Source: Massilia mucilaginosa (GTDB taxonomy: Bacteria; Pseudomonadota; Gammaproteobacteria; Burkholderiales; Burkholderiaceae_D). From it: 64,000 bases of DNA. The DNA is taken from positions 62,001-126,000 of the forward strand of contig NZ_WHJH01000007.1 of NCBI RefSeq assembly GCF_011682145.1, given 5' to 3'. Position 1 is the first letter of the stretch; each line of letters starts with the position of its first letter. Shown piece after piece: positions 10,309-18,694 of the stretch. The position numbers and the translations under genes were made by a program. The notes under the pieces are model-generated. The model did no database searches, was not told the origin of the DNA, and worked only from the letters and a program-made list of their open reading frames with translations.

Positions 10309-13146
10309 TCAATAGATCGCCGGCCCGTCCGAAGCCGGATGCGCCGGCGCCGTCAGCGGCAGGTCGAGCACGAAGCTGGTGCCGTCCTGCGCGCTGCTGA
10401 GCACCGTGATCTGTCCGCCCAGCAGCGATGTGACGATGTTGTAGCTGATCGACAGTCCCAGCCCGCTGCCGCCTTGTCCCAGCTTGGTGGTGAAAAACGG
10501 ATCGAAGATGCGCCCCAGATGTTCGGCCGGGATGCCGCCGCCGTTGTCGTGGAACTCGACCAGCACCCGTCCTTCGGCCGGCATGGCGGCGGACAGGCGC
10601 ATGATGCCTTGATGGCCCGGCGCGAAGGCGTGCAGCAGCGCGTTGTTGATGAAATTGGTGACCACCTGGCCGAACGGGCCGGGGTAACTGTCCATCCCGA
10701 TCGCGTCCGACACGTCCATCGCGATGCTGTGGTTGGCCGCGCGGATGCGGTTCATCATGGTGGCGATGATTTCGTGGCACACCTGCTGCAAGTTGAAGAA
10801 GCGGCGCTGTTCGGTGGTGCGGTCGACCGCCACCTGCTTGAAGCTGTTGACCAGGTCGGCCGCGCTGATCAGGCCGCGCAGCACCAGCGCCGAGGCCTTT
10901 TGCGAGTCGGTGATGAAGGCGGCCAGCTCCGAGCGGCGCAGGCCCGGGCCATTGAGCAGCGCTTCGATTTCGGCGGTCTTTTCCTGCATGGTGCTGGCGA
11001 TCAGCAGGCTGTTGCCGATCGGGGTATTGAGTTCGTGCGCCACGCCGGCCATCAGCGAGCCGAGCGCGGCCAGCTTTTCCTGCGACACCAGCTGGGTCTG
11101 CGCATCCTGCAACTGGCGGTAGGCCTCGGCGTTATCGAGCGCAATCGCCCCGTAGGCGCACAGGGTGCGGAAAATCATGCGCTCGTTCTCGCCGTAGGCG
11201 TGCGACTGCGGCGCCTGCACCGTCATCACGCCGATGGCGCGCTCGCCGACGGTCAGCGGCACGAACAGCGCGCTCATATTGACCATCGTGCCCGGCACCA
11301 CCTTGCGGTGCTCGGCGTCGGGCCAGTGCTCGATGTAGATTTCGCGCCGCTCGTCGAGGCAGCGCACCGAATAGGCTTCGCGCTTGGCCAGGGGAATGGC
11401 GTGGTTCGGCAGCTCGCGGCCCAGCTCCACCCCGAACGCGCGATTGAGCACCGCGCCGGCGGCGTCGATCAGGTAGATGGCGAAGGTGCTGGCCGTGAGC
11501 AGGCCGTGGATGTGGCGGTCGAGCGCCTGGAACACGGCGGCCGCGTCCAGGTGGGCGGTGATCTCCTGGCCGATGGCCGACAGGCGCTCCAGGGTGGCGC
11601 TGGTGCGCTGCAAGACTTCGGCGCGGCGCGCCTCCGATTCGGCCAGCTCGCGGTGGTGATAGCCCTCGCTGCGCGCATGTTCGGTCTGGTGATGCACCTG
11701 CATGGCGATGGCGCGGTTGGTCGCTTCCTGGCTGTGGGTTTTCTCGCGCGAGCCCGACGCCGCCAGCGCCACCTCGTAGGCGCGCGCGTAGTCGCCGGTG
11801 GCCGCGTATTCGCGCGCCATGGCGTCGTACAGGTCGCCCGGCACGGTGTAGCCTTCGATGGTCGATGCCACCGACAGCGCCTGCTGAAGGTAGTGCAGCA
11901 CCGGATTCGGTTCGACCATGCCCGCCGGCGCCGGCAGCGCGTGCTGGGCGTGGATCAGGGCCATCACGCGCAAGGCGGCGATCTGGTTGTAGGCGTAGCC
12001 GGGGGCGGCGGCCATGGCGGCGGCGTCGGCGGCCACTGCGATGGCATCAAGCGCGCGGCCCATGTGCGAGAGCGCATGCGCCTGGCCGCGCCGCGCGATG
12101 CTGCGAAAGTCGGACTGGTCGAGCGCTTCGGCGCGCGCCGCCAGGCGGGTGAAGGCGTCGAGCGCGCCGTCGTAGTCGCCCTGGTCGAGCGACAGGTCGC
12201 CCAGGTATTGCAGGGCGATGGCGTAGCTGCGCGCGTTTTCCAGCGGTTTCAGGATCACCAGCGCTTCCTGCAGCATGTCGTGGGCGGCGTCGAGCTGGCC
12301 GAGGCGGCGCAGGGTGTCGGCGCTGTGCATCAGGCAGGCGCCGACGCTGCGCGGCCAGCCGGTGGGGCGCGCCAGTTCGAGCGCGCACTGGACCCATTCG
12401 AGCGCCGAATGGTGGTCGTTAAGGATGGTGAAGTCCTCGCCGATGTTGGTCGCGGCGGTGATGGCGGCGCGCACCTGGCCGGTGTCGAGCGCCGATTCGT
12501 AGCAGCGCATGTAGTGGCCGGCGGCGGCGCCGAAGTCGGCCGCCTGGCTGGCGGCCAGGCCATGGAAGTCGTTGACCCAGGTGGCCAGGGACGGGTGCAG
12601 GCGCGCGCTGTCGGCGTCGAAGCGCTGGCCCCAGCGGGCGATGGCGGCGCCGGGGTCGCGCAGCACGGCCCAGCGCGCGATGGCCGCTTCGGCCAGGTCG
12701 CAGCGCAAGGCGTCGCCGCCGGCGCGGGCGCTGGCGGCGGCGGCGGCGAAGGCGGCGTCGCTGGCGTCATGGTCGCCGCGGTCGACCGCGATCCAGGCCA
12801 GCAGCCAGTGGGTGTCGGCGCAGCCGGCATGGTCGTTCAGGAGCGTGAAGCGGGACAGCAGTTCCTGCGCGTGGGCGCAAGCCAGGTCGAGCGCGCCGTC
12901 GAGCCATTCGCATTCGGCGTGCAGCAGGTGCATGCGCGCTTCGAGGCTGGCGCAGTCGCTCGGGGGCAGGTCGGACAGGGGGAGCTGGGAGAGTGCTTCG
13001 CCGGCCAGCATGAGGGCGCGCGCCGGGTCGCGCTGGCGCAGGTGCCAGGCCAGCGGCAGCAGCACCGGCAGGCGCTCCATGCCGCGCAGCGAGGGCAGCG
13101 CAGACTCCCATTGTGCGACGTTGACATCGACGGTGAACATCTCCAT
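10309..13146 (-). CDS. Cytoplasmic sensor histidine kinase with TPR and GAF domains
   Basis: 945 residues with no signal peptide or membrane helix. Residues 1 to about 470 are TPR-like helical repeats (e.g. AIALQYLGDLSLDQGDYDGALDAF). A short coiled coil follows, then a GAF domain (about 495-675, with ALFVPLTVGERAIGVMTVQ), then the kinase core: H-box MAGVAHELNTPIGN with phospho-His704, N-box NFINNALLHAF, G1 DNGGGIP, F-box FDPFFTTK and G2 GSGLGLSI. The layout resembles AAA-less relatives of the serine/threonine-kinase/GAF/HK signalling proteins. No response regulator is adjacent, so it is an orphan here. Start at 13146 (MEMFTVDV) follows AAAGGGG on the minus strand. Confidence 0.88.
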   Translation of the reverse strand: MEMFTVDVNVAQWESALPSLRGMERLPVLLPLAWHLRQRDPARALMLAGEALSQLPLSDLPPSDCASLEARMHLLHAECEWLDGALDLACAHAQELLSRFTLLNDHAGCADTHWLLAWIAVDRGDHDASDAAFAAAAASARAGGDALRCDLAEAAIARWAVLRDPGAAIARWGQRFDADSARLHPSLATWVNDFHGLAASQAADFGAAAGHYMRCYESALDTGQVRAAITAATNIGEDFTILNDHHSALEWVQCALELARPTGWPRSVGACLMHSADTLRRLGQLDAAHDMLQEALVILKPLENARSYAIALQYLGDLSLDQGDYDGALDAFTRLAARAEALDQSDFRSIARRGQAHALSHMGRALDAIAVAADAAAMAAAPGYAYNQIAALRVMALIHAQHALPAPAGMVEPNPVLHYLQQALSVASTIEGYTVPGDLYDAMAREYAATGDYARAYEVALAASGSREKTHSQEATNRAIAMQVHHQTEHARSEGYHHRELAESEARRAEVLQRTSATLERLSAIGQEITAHLDAAAVFQALDRHIHGLLTASTFAIYLIDAAGAVLNRAFGVELGRELPNHAIPLAKREAYSVRCLDERREIYIEHWPDAEHRKVVPGTMVNMSALFVPLTVGERAIGVMTVQAPQSHAYGENERMIFRTLCAYGAIALDNAEAYRQLQDAQTQLVSQEKLAALGSLMAGVAHELNTPIGNSLLIASTMQEKTAEIEALLNGPGLRRSELAAFITDSQKASALVLRGLISAADLVNSFKQVAVDRTTEQRRFFNLQQVCHEIIATMMNRIRAANHSIAMDVSDAIGMDSYPGPFGQVVTNFINNALLHAFAPGHQGIMRLSAAMPAEGRVLVEFHDNGGGIPAEHLGRIFDPFFTTKLGQGGSGLGLSISYNIVTSLLGGQITVLSSAQDGTSFVLDLPLTAPAHPASDGPAIY

Positions 13147-13500
13147 TGCCGGGACCCCTTTACGATGGTGTTGCCATTGTATGCCGAAAAGGGGGCGACG
13201 GAGCTAATGCTTGCGTCGACGCTAAACGGTGCGCAGCCTGCCTGTCGTTCCTGCTTGTGCGGGAAGGCAGTTGTGTCAATGGCAGCGACGCTGAGCATAC
13301 TGGTTCGGTGCTGGACGCGATCAACGTGACTCGCCCCGGATGAGGACTTCCTCGCACATGTCCGACCAGCCTGCGTGCCGCGACACCACCGCCTCCGGCG
13401 TCTGTCAACAACGTCGCTGGCAACGCGGCCGCTTGTTGCGCCGCGCAGATGCGCGCAGTGCTTGGGGTTGTTGAAAATCGTTAAGTACACGGCGGAGCCT
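13147..13500. other. Gene-poor stretch upstream of the histidine kinase
   Basis: I find no convincing gene. A minus-strand TACAAT (complement of 13176-13181) lies about 30 bases before the kinase start and may be its -10. Short open frames on both strands have no recognisable protein character. The stretch runs directly into the inverted repeat at 13501. Confidence 0.5.
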
Positions 13501-13699
13501 TGTCCCTATTGCCGGGCGGCTCACTGCGGCAAACTGTCTCATTTCACTGTCTTGTTCTGTCTCGTTCTGTCTCGTTTTGTCTCGTTTGAACCAAGGCCCA
13601 GCGCGGTTGTCCAAACGAGACAAAACGAGACAAAAGGAGACGGAAACGGACCCTCAAACGAGACAACTTGCCGCAGTGTGTCCGCCGGCAACAGGGACA
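13501..13699. repeat. Long imperfect inverted repeat built of GTCTCGTTYTG-like units
   Basis: Left arm 13501-13587 and right arm 13613-13699 (87 bases each) are imperfect reverse complements around a 25-base centre. The inner part of each arm is a short direct repeat of GTCTCGTTTT or its complement; the outer part contains ACTGCGGCAA opposite TTGCCGCAGT, and TGTCCCTATTGCCGG opposite CCGGCAACAGGGACA. A transcript in either direction could fold into a very long hairpin. It may be a dispersed intergenic palindrome or the remnant of a mobile element; no transposase is adjacent. Confidence 0.8.
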
Positions 13700-14314
13700 A
13701 CACTGGCGCATCTGGTTTCCTACCTGCATGCACGCGGCGACGATATGCCGGTCGATGAGGCCCTGGGCATGGCCATCGACGCCTGGCTGGCCGCCGACCA
13801 GCTTCGTTTGGCAGGCGGCGCAGTCAACGGTTATCAATGGAAATGCCTTTTCTTGCCGGACGGTAGCCATGTTCGCATGAGATGCAAGGGACTGACCGAA
13901 TACGCCGTCGTGACGGGCGACAGGCTCTTGTACCAGGGACGTAGCGTATCGCCACGCGGCATGACGCTCGCCATTGCGGGCGAGGGACGCAACGCGTGAA
14001 GTGCGCTGATGGTGCGCCGACCGGGCGATGCAAACTGGCAGTACGCATCGGTTTTGCGCGCACGCATCGAACGCAGCGCGCGCCAGGCGCCGCCACCGAC
14101 ACAAGCGCAATTGCAAGCGCAGCCGCAGCCGCAGGCGATCACCCACGCCGACAGCCTGGTGACCGCCGCACGTTGCATGTCGGATGCCTTGCGCAGCGCG
14201 ATGGCGGTGGTGGACCACATGAACGCGCAGGCAGCGCGGCAGCAGGACGAGCGGCGTCGCGGGAGATGTCGCCGCGAGTCCGACAGGCACCCTGACGATG
14301 TCGCTTTCGAGTGA
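13577..14314 (+). pseudogene. Hypothetical gene interrupted by an in-frame TGA
   Basis: One frame reads from the inverted repeat through a plausible globular segment (LAHLVSYLHARGDDMPVDEA ... YQWKCLFLPDGSHVRMRCKG), is stopped by TGA at 13997-13999, and continues in the same frame as SALMVRRPGDANWQYASVL to 14314. Reading TGG (Trp) for that TGA would give a continuous protein of about 245 residues, so a single-base nonsense mutation is the simplest explanation. The true start is uncertain: the first 40 residues come from repeat DNA (TTG at 13577), and ATG at 13745 is possible. I do not recognise the family; the C-terminal part is Gln/Ala-rich. Confidence 0.55.
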
Positions 14315-14462
14315 CGACCTCGCCCCGCCACCGCCCCCCCGCCACCGCCAAGCTGCAGCCGGCATGCGCCCGCACCATGATGACATGGTCGAGCGCTGAT
14401 CCGTCGGACACACCCTGGCGGAAACCGGGTTGAGGTAGTGGCGAGAACGGGGCGCTGGCCGA

Positions 14463-15389
14463 TCAGTACAAGGTCTGCGCCGACTCGTGCAGCAGCTGTC
14501 CGTACAGCGTGTGGCGGAATTTGGCGATTTTGCCTTCGGCTACGGCTGTGAGGATCGCGCACTGCGGTTCGATCAGATGGCGGCAGTTGTAGAACTTGCA
14601 CCCGCCCAGATACGGCCCGAATTCCACGAACGCGCGTTCCAGCATCCCTTCGCTCAGGTGATACAGCCCGAACTCCTGGAAACCCGGCGAATCGATGATC
14701 GAGGCATGCTCGCCCAGCGAATACAGGCGCGTGAAGGTGGTGGTGTGCTTGCCGGTGTCGAGCGCCGCCGAGATTTCGCGCACGGCGATGTCGGCGTCCG
14801 GCACCAGCAGGTTGATCAGCGACGACTTGCCCATGCCCGACTGGCCGATGAAAATCGACGACTCCCCCTCCAGCAGCGGCATCAGGGTGGCCACCGCGTG
14901 CTCGGGATTGGCGCGCGCCGATACTTCATGCAGCCGATAGCCGAGCGAGGTGTACATCAGCAGGCGCTCGCGCGCCTTGGGCAGCAGGTCGGCCACGTCG
15001 GTCTTGTTGAGGATCAGGTGCGCCTCGATGCCGGCCGCTTCGGCCGCCACCAGCGAGCGCGAAATCAGGTCGTCGGCAAAGCCGGGCTCGGTCGCCACCA
15101 CGATGAACAGGCGGCTCAGGTTGGCCGCCAGCAGCTTCGATTTGTACTGGTCCGAACGGTACAGCAGGGTCTTGCGCTCGGTGATCGATTCGATCACGGC
15201 CTGGTCTTCCGAGGTCATCTTGAGGTTGACCACGTCGCCCACGGCGATGTTGGTCTTCTTGCCGCGCGTGACGCATTGCAGCTTGCGTCCGGCCACGTCG
15301 GCCAGGTAGTGGCGTCCGTGGGCGGCGATGATGATGCCGGTCAGGCCGGCCGGCGCCGGTGCCGGTGCCGGAGCGATCTTGCCGCTCAT
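14463..15389 (-). CDS. rsgA: Ribosome small-subunit-dependent GTPase A
   Basis: 308 residues. An OB-fold N-domain is followed by a circularly permuted GTPase: G4 NKTD (128-131) precedes G1 GQSGMGKSS (182-190) and G3 DSPG (233-236). The C-terminal zinc site is Cys264, Cys269, His271, Cys277. RsgA checks late maturation of the 30S subunit and hydrolyses GTP when bound to it. The N-terminus carries an [10 protein letters not shown] stretch of unknown meaning. The ATG at 15389 overlaps the phhB stop by ATGA, so it is the last gene of a three-gene coupled set with the M48 protease and phhB. Confidence 0.96.
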   Translation of the reverse strand: MSGKIAPAPAPAPAGLTGIIIAAHGRHYLADVAGRKLQCVTRGKKTNIAVGDVVNLKMTSEDQAVIESITERKTLLYRSDQYKSKLLAANLSRLFIVVATEPGFADDLISRSLVAAEAAGIEAHLILNKTDVADLLPKARERLLMYTSLGYRLHEVSARANPEHAVATLMPLLEGESSIFIGQSGMGKSSLINLLVPDADIAVREISAALDTGKHTTTFTRLYSLGEHASIIDSPGFQEFGLYHLSEGMLERAFVEFGPYLGGCKFYNCRHLIEPQCAILTAVAEGKIAKFRHTLYGQLLHESAQTLY

Positions 15390-15718
15390 GCGCCGCCCCG
15401 CTGGTCGTACAGCGCATTGGCCCTGGCCGCGCAGATGAAGTCGTTGTCAGACAGCGCGCCGCCGGCCGAATGGGTGTTGTAGCGCACTGCGCACTCCTTG
15501 TAGGTGACCGTCAGTTCCGGATGGTGGTCCTGATGGTGGCTGATCCAGGCCAGCGCGTTAACGAAGGCCATGGTGTCGTAGTAATTCTTGAATGGGAAGC
15601 TGCGCTGCAGCTTGCCGTCGGCGACGCTCCAGCCGGGTACCTGCGGCAGCAGGGCGGCGATGGCGCCGGCGTCGAGGGCGGCGGCTTGGGCGCGGCAGGT
15701 TTGCGCGAGCAGGGTCAT
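15386..15718 (-). CDS. phhB: 4a-hydroxytetrahydrobiopterin (pterin-4a-carbinolamine) dehydratase
   Basis: 110 residues, the usual family length. The active-site signature appears as [15 protein letters not shown], and the C-terminal core is complete ([32 protein letters not shown]). The enzyme regenerates the pterin cofactor of aromatic amino-acid hydroxylases, but no phenylalanine hydroxylase is in view. ATGA overlaps link it to the M48 protease upstream and rsgA downstream. Confidence 0.92.
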   Translation of the reverse strand: MTLLAQTCRAQAAALDAGAIAALLPQVPGWSVADGKLQRSFPFKNYYDTMAFVNALAWISHHQDHHPELTVTYKECAVRYNTHSAGGALSDNDFICAARANALYDQRGGA

Positions 15719-16977
15719 CGGATTGCCAGGTTGAGTTGATGGATGCGGATGCTGGCCGGCGGGTGCGAGTCGTAAAAGGTCGAGTGCAGCCGGTCCGGCG
15801 TGAGCGTGGAAGCGTTTTCTTCGTACATCTTGACCAGCGCCGAGATCAGGTCGCGCGCGTCGGTATGGGTGGCGGCAAAGGCGTCGGCTTCGAATTCGTG
15901 CTTGCGCGAGCTGATCGAGGTCAGCGGCGAGAGTACGAAGGTGAACACCGGCAGCGCCAGCATGAACAGCAGCAGGGCCACGGCGTCGCTCGGCACGCCC
16001 GGCAGCGGATCGAAACCGAGGCCGCTGTAGAACCAGGTCTGGTTTTTCAGGTAGCCGAGCAGGGCTAAAAAGGCCAGCGACACGACCGAGCCAATGACCA
16101 TGCGCTTGAGGTTGTGGCGCAGCTTGAAGTGGCCCAGCTCGTGCGCCAGCACCGCTTCGATCTCGGGGCCGGTCAGGCTGGCGACCAGGGTGTCGAAAAA
16201 CACCACGCGCTTGTTGGCGCCGAAGCCGTAGAAGAAGGCGTTGCTGTGGCCGTTGCGCTTGGAACCGTCCATCACGAACAGGCCCTTGGCGGCAAAGTTG
16301 ACGCGCGCCATCAAGCCTTCGATGCGCTGGCGCAAGCTCTCATCTGTCAATGGAACGAATTTGTTGAATAGCGGCATGATCAGGGTCGGAGCGATGACCA
16401 TCATGATCAGCTGGAAGGCGATCCAGACCAGCCAGGTGTACAGCCACCAGAGGTCGCCGCTTTTCTCCATCAGCTGCAAGACCACCCAGATCAGCGGCAG
16501 GCCGAGCACCAGGCCGAGCCCGCTGCTTTTGAGGGCGTCGGCGATCCACAGGCCCAGGCTCATCTTGTTGAAGCCGAAACGGTGTTCGAGCACGAACTGG
16601 CGGTAGTAGTCGAACGGCATGTCGAGCACGCCGCTGACGGCGGCGAAGGCGAGCAACAGGGCAATCTGGAAGCCGATACCGGCGCCGGTGTGCGGCAGCA
16701 GGGCGATGGCCAGCCATTGCAGGCCGCCGAGCAGGGTGAATCCGATCAGCACGGCGCTGCTGAAGACCAGGCTGATCAGGCCGAAATGGATCTTGGCGGC
16801 GGTGTAGTCGGCCGCCTTCTGGTGCGCTGCAAGGGGGATTTTTTCGGCAAAATCGGCCGGCACCGCGCCGCGGTGGGCCAGCACGTGGCGCAATTGGCGG
16901 GTGGACAGCCAAAAGCGCAGCAACAGGCTCAAAATGAAGAAAGAAACGAACAATATCGAAAACGCGAGTGAAGACAT
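15715..16977 (-). CDS. M48 family zinc metalloprotease (Ste24/CAAX protease 1-like)
   Basis: 420 residues, polytopic. An N-terminal helix (about 3-24) and several more in residues 65-200 precede the zinc motif [11 protein letters not shown] (His279, Glu280, His283). The third ligand region is [10 protein letters not shown]. It is the Ste24-like M48 subgroup with the long membrane N-domain, rather than short HtpX. A likely role is proteolysis or quality control at the inner membrane. It begins divergently from orn; the 47 bases between the two starts must hold both start regions. Confidence 0.92.
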   Translation of the reverse strand: MSSLAFSILFVSFFILSLLLRFWLSTRQLRHVLAHRGAVPADFAEKIPLAAHQKAADYTAAKIHFGLISLVFSSAVLIGFTLLGGLQWLAIALLPHTGAGIGFQIALLLAFAAVSGVLDMPFDYYRQFVLEHRFGFNKMSLGLWIADALKSSGLGLVLGLPLIWVVLQLMEKSGDLWWLYTWLVWIAFQLIMMVIAPTLIMPLFNKFVPLTDESLRQRIEGLMARVNFAAKGLFVMDGSKRNGHSNAFFYGFGANKRVVFFDTLVASLTGPEIEAVLAHELGHFKLRHNLKRMVIGSVVSLAFLALLGYLKNQTWFYSGLGFDPLPGVPSDAVALLLFMLALPVFTFVLSPLTSISSRKHEFEADAFAATHTDARDLISALVKMYEENASTLTPDRLHSTFYDSHPPASIRIHQLNLAIR

Positions 16978-17024
16978 TCTGTGCCTGTGAGAAAATGCAG
17001 GATTGTTTAGGCCAAGAGAGAATT

Positions 17025-17609
17025 ATGTCACATGCCACTGATTTAGCAGCACCGGCCGCGTTAGCGCGCCCAAATGAGTTCAACCTGGTTTGGGTGGACA
17101 TGGAAATGACCGGCCTGGAGCCCGATACCGACCGCATCATCGAAATCGCGGTCGTAGTCACCGACATGCACCTGAACATCCTGGGCGAAGGCCCGGTGTT
17201 CGCCATCCATCAGTCGGACGAAACGCTCGACAAGATGGATGCGTGGAACAAGGGCACCCATGGCCGTTCCGGGCTGATCGAGCGGGTCAAGGCATCGACC
17301 GTCACCGAAGCCGAAGCGGAAACGGCGCTGATCGCCTGGCTGAAGAACTACGTTCCCGCCGGTAAGTCGCCGATGTGCGGCAATACCATTTGCCAGGACC
17401 GCCGCTTCATGGTGCGCGGCATGCCGAAGCTGCAAGATTTCTTCCACTACCGCAACTTGGATGTGTCGACCCTGAAAGAGCTGTGCAAGCGCTGGAAGCC
17501 GGAAATCGTCAGCGGTTTCAAGAAGCACCAGAAGCACACGGCGCTGGCCGACATCATCGAATCGATCGAAGAGCTGCGCTACTACCGCGAGCATTTCATC
17601 AAGCTGTAA
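17025..17609 (+). CDS. orn: Oligoribonuclease
   Basis: 194 residues. A DEDDh exonuclease: [10 protein letters not shown] (Asp25, Glu27), [12 protein letters not shown], and a C-terminal HTALADI box. It degrades 2-5-nt RNAs, and pGpG left after cyclic-di-GMP breakdown, to mononucleotides, which may matter beside a wsp-type c-di-GMP system. The frame is open to 16968, but the ATG at 17025 follows AAGAGAGAA and gives the usual length, so it is preferred; the earlier ATG lies inside the M48 gene. Confidence 0.96.
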   Translation: MSHATDLAAPAALARPNEFNLVWVDMEMTGLEPDTDRIIEIAVVVTDMHLNILGEGPVFAIHQSDETLDKMDAWNKGTHGRSGLIERVKASTVTEAEAETALIAWLKNYVPAGKSPMCGNTICQDRRFMVRGMPKLQDFFHYRNLDVSTLKELCKRWKPEIVSGFKKHQKHTALADIIESIEELRYYREHFIKL

Positions 17610-17626
17610 TCTGCGTTGCCCTCAGT

Positions 17627-17645
17627 CCCGGCCGTCCTGGCCGGG
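17627..17645 (+). terminator. Likely terminator hairpin after orn
   Basis: CCCGGCC, loop GTCCT, GGCCGGG: a perfect 7-bp GC stem 17 bases past the orn stop, followed by GCATGCTTTCCC rather than a clean T-run. Confidence 0.55.
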
Positions 17646-17657
17646 GCATGCTTTCCC

Positions 17658-17696
17658 TTCCTGCTGTCTCTTCCTGCGGTCTCTTCCTGTTGTATC
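17658..17696 (+). repeat. Three tandem 13-bp repeats
   Basis: TTCCTGCTGTCTC, TTCCTGCGGTCTC, TTCCTGTTGTATC in direct succession between orn and the aldo/keto reductase. Function unknown. Confidence 0.7.
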
Positions 17697-17794
17697 GCCG
17701 CCGCCGCGCCGCTGGCGGGCCCAGGTACATTTAGACCGGGCGTGGCTTTTTCCTCTAGAATGATCTTTACGCAACAGCGATGGGATCTTGCGAC

Positions 17795-18643
17795 ATGAAA
17801 ACTGTGACGATGCGGTCCGGAAGCGTCATCCCCGCGCTCGGACAAGGCACCTGGAACATGGGGGAAGACCCGGCGCGGCGCCAGGCCGAGATCGGCGCGC
17901 TGCAGCTGGGCCTGGATCTGGGGATGGGCTTGATCGACACCGCCGAGATGTATGGCGAGGGCGGGGCCGAGCAGGTGGTCGGCGCGGCGATTGCCGGACG
18001 GCGCGAGCAGGCGTTTATCGTCAGCAAGGTCTATCCGCACAATGCCGACCGGCGCGGGGTGCGGGCGGCGTGCGAGCGCAGCCTGCAGCGGCTCGCGACC
18101 GACCGCATCGACCTGTACCTGCTGCACTGGCGCGGGGCGGTGCCGCTGTCGGAGACGCTCGACGCCTTCGACTCCCTCAAAAAAGACGGCAAGATCCTCG
18201 ATTTTGGCGTGAGCAATTTCGACCTGGGCGACATGCTCGAGGCCGAGGCCTTGCCGGGCGGGCGCGCGATCGCGCTCAACCAGGTGCTGTTCAATCTGGT
18301 CAAGCGCGGGATCGAATGGGATTTGCTGCCGTGGTCGCGCAAGCAGGACATGCCGCTGATGGCGTATTCGCCGCTGGAGTCGGCCGGCCGCGAGCGTGCG
18401 TTGTTGTTGACCAATCCGGCCCTGATGGCGGTGGCGCAGCGGCATGGCTGCACGGCGGCGCAGATTGCGCTGGCGTGGCTGCTGCGGCAGGACGGGGTGG
18501 TGGCCATTCCCAAGGCGGCCGATCCGGCGCATGTGCGCGAGAACCGGGCGGCGGCCGACGTGGTGCTCAGTGCGTTCGATCTGGAGGATCTGGATCGGGC
18601 GTTTCCGCCGCCGGCCAAGCGGCAGGCGCTGGCGATGCGCTAG
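17795..18643 (+). CDS. Aldo/keto reductase
   Basis: 282 residues. A TIM-barrel NADPH oxidoreductase with the catalytic tetrad Asp48 (LIDTAEMYG), Tyr53, Lys78 (IVSKVYP) and His111 (YLLHWRG). NADP-binding residues appear in AIPKAADPAHVRENRAA. It reduces aldehydes or ketones; the substrate cannot be deduced. The ATG at 17795 (MKTVTMRSG) has a GGGATC upstream; an alternative ATG at 17780 would add MGSCD. It is a single gene with its own upstream region; the patatin gene starts 51 bases later with its own ribosome-binding site. Confidence 0.92.
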   Translation: MKTVTMRSGSVIPALGQGTWNMGEDPARRQAEIGALQLGLDLGMGLIDTAEMYGEGGAEQVVGAAIAGRREQAFIVSKVYPHNADRRGVRAACERSLQRLATDRIDLYLLHWRGAVPLSETLDAFDSLKKDGKILDFGVSNFDLGDMLEAEALPGGRAIALNQVLFNLVKRGIEWDLLPWSRKQDMPLMAYSPLESAGRERALLLTNPALMAVAQRHGCTAAQIALAWLLRQDGVVAIPKAADPAHVRENRAAADVVLSAFDLEDLDRAFPPPAKRQALAMR

Positions 18644-18694
18644 CTTGCAGCGCGCATTGCCCAGTACGGCAAGACCCTACCCAAGGAGAACGAC

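Noticed and set aside
9970-13329. 1119-codon open frame on the plus strand
   Set aside because: Antisense to the histidine kinase and the small membrane gene; low-complexity shadow composition.
13405-13623. Minus-strand 72-codon frame in the palindrome
   Set aside because: Mirror translation of the inverted repeat; no protein character beyond the repeat.
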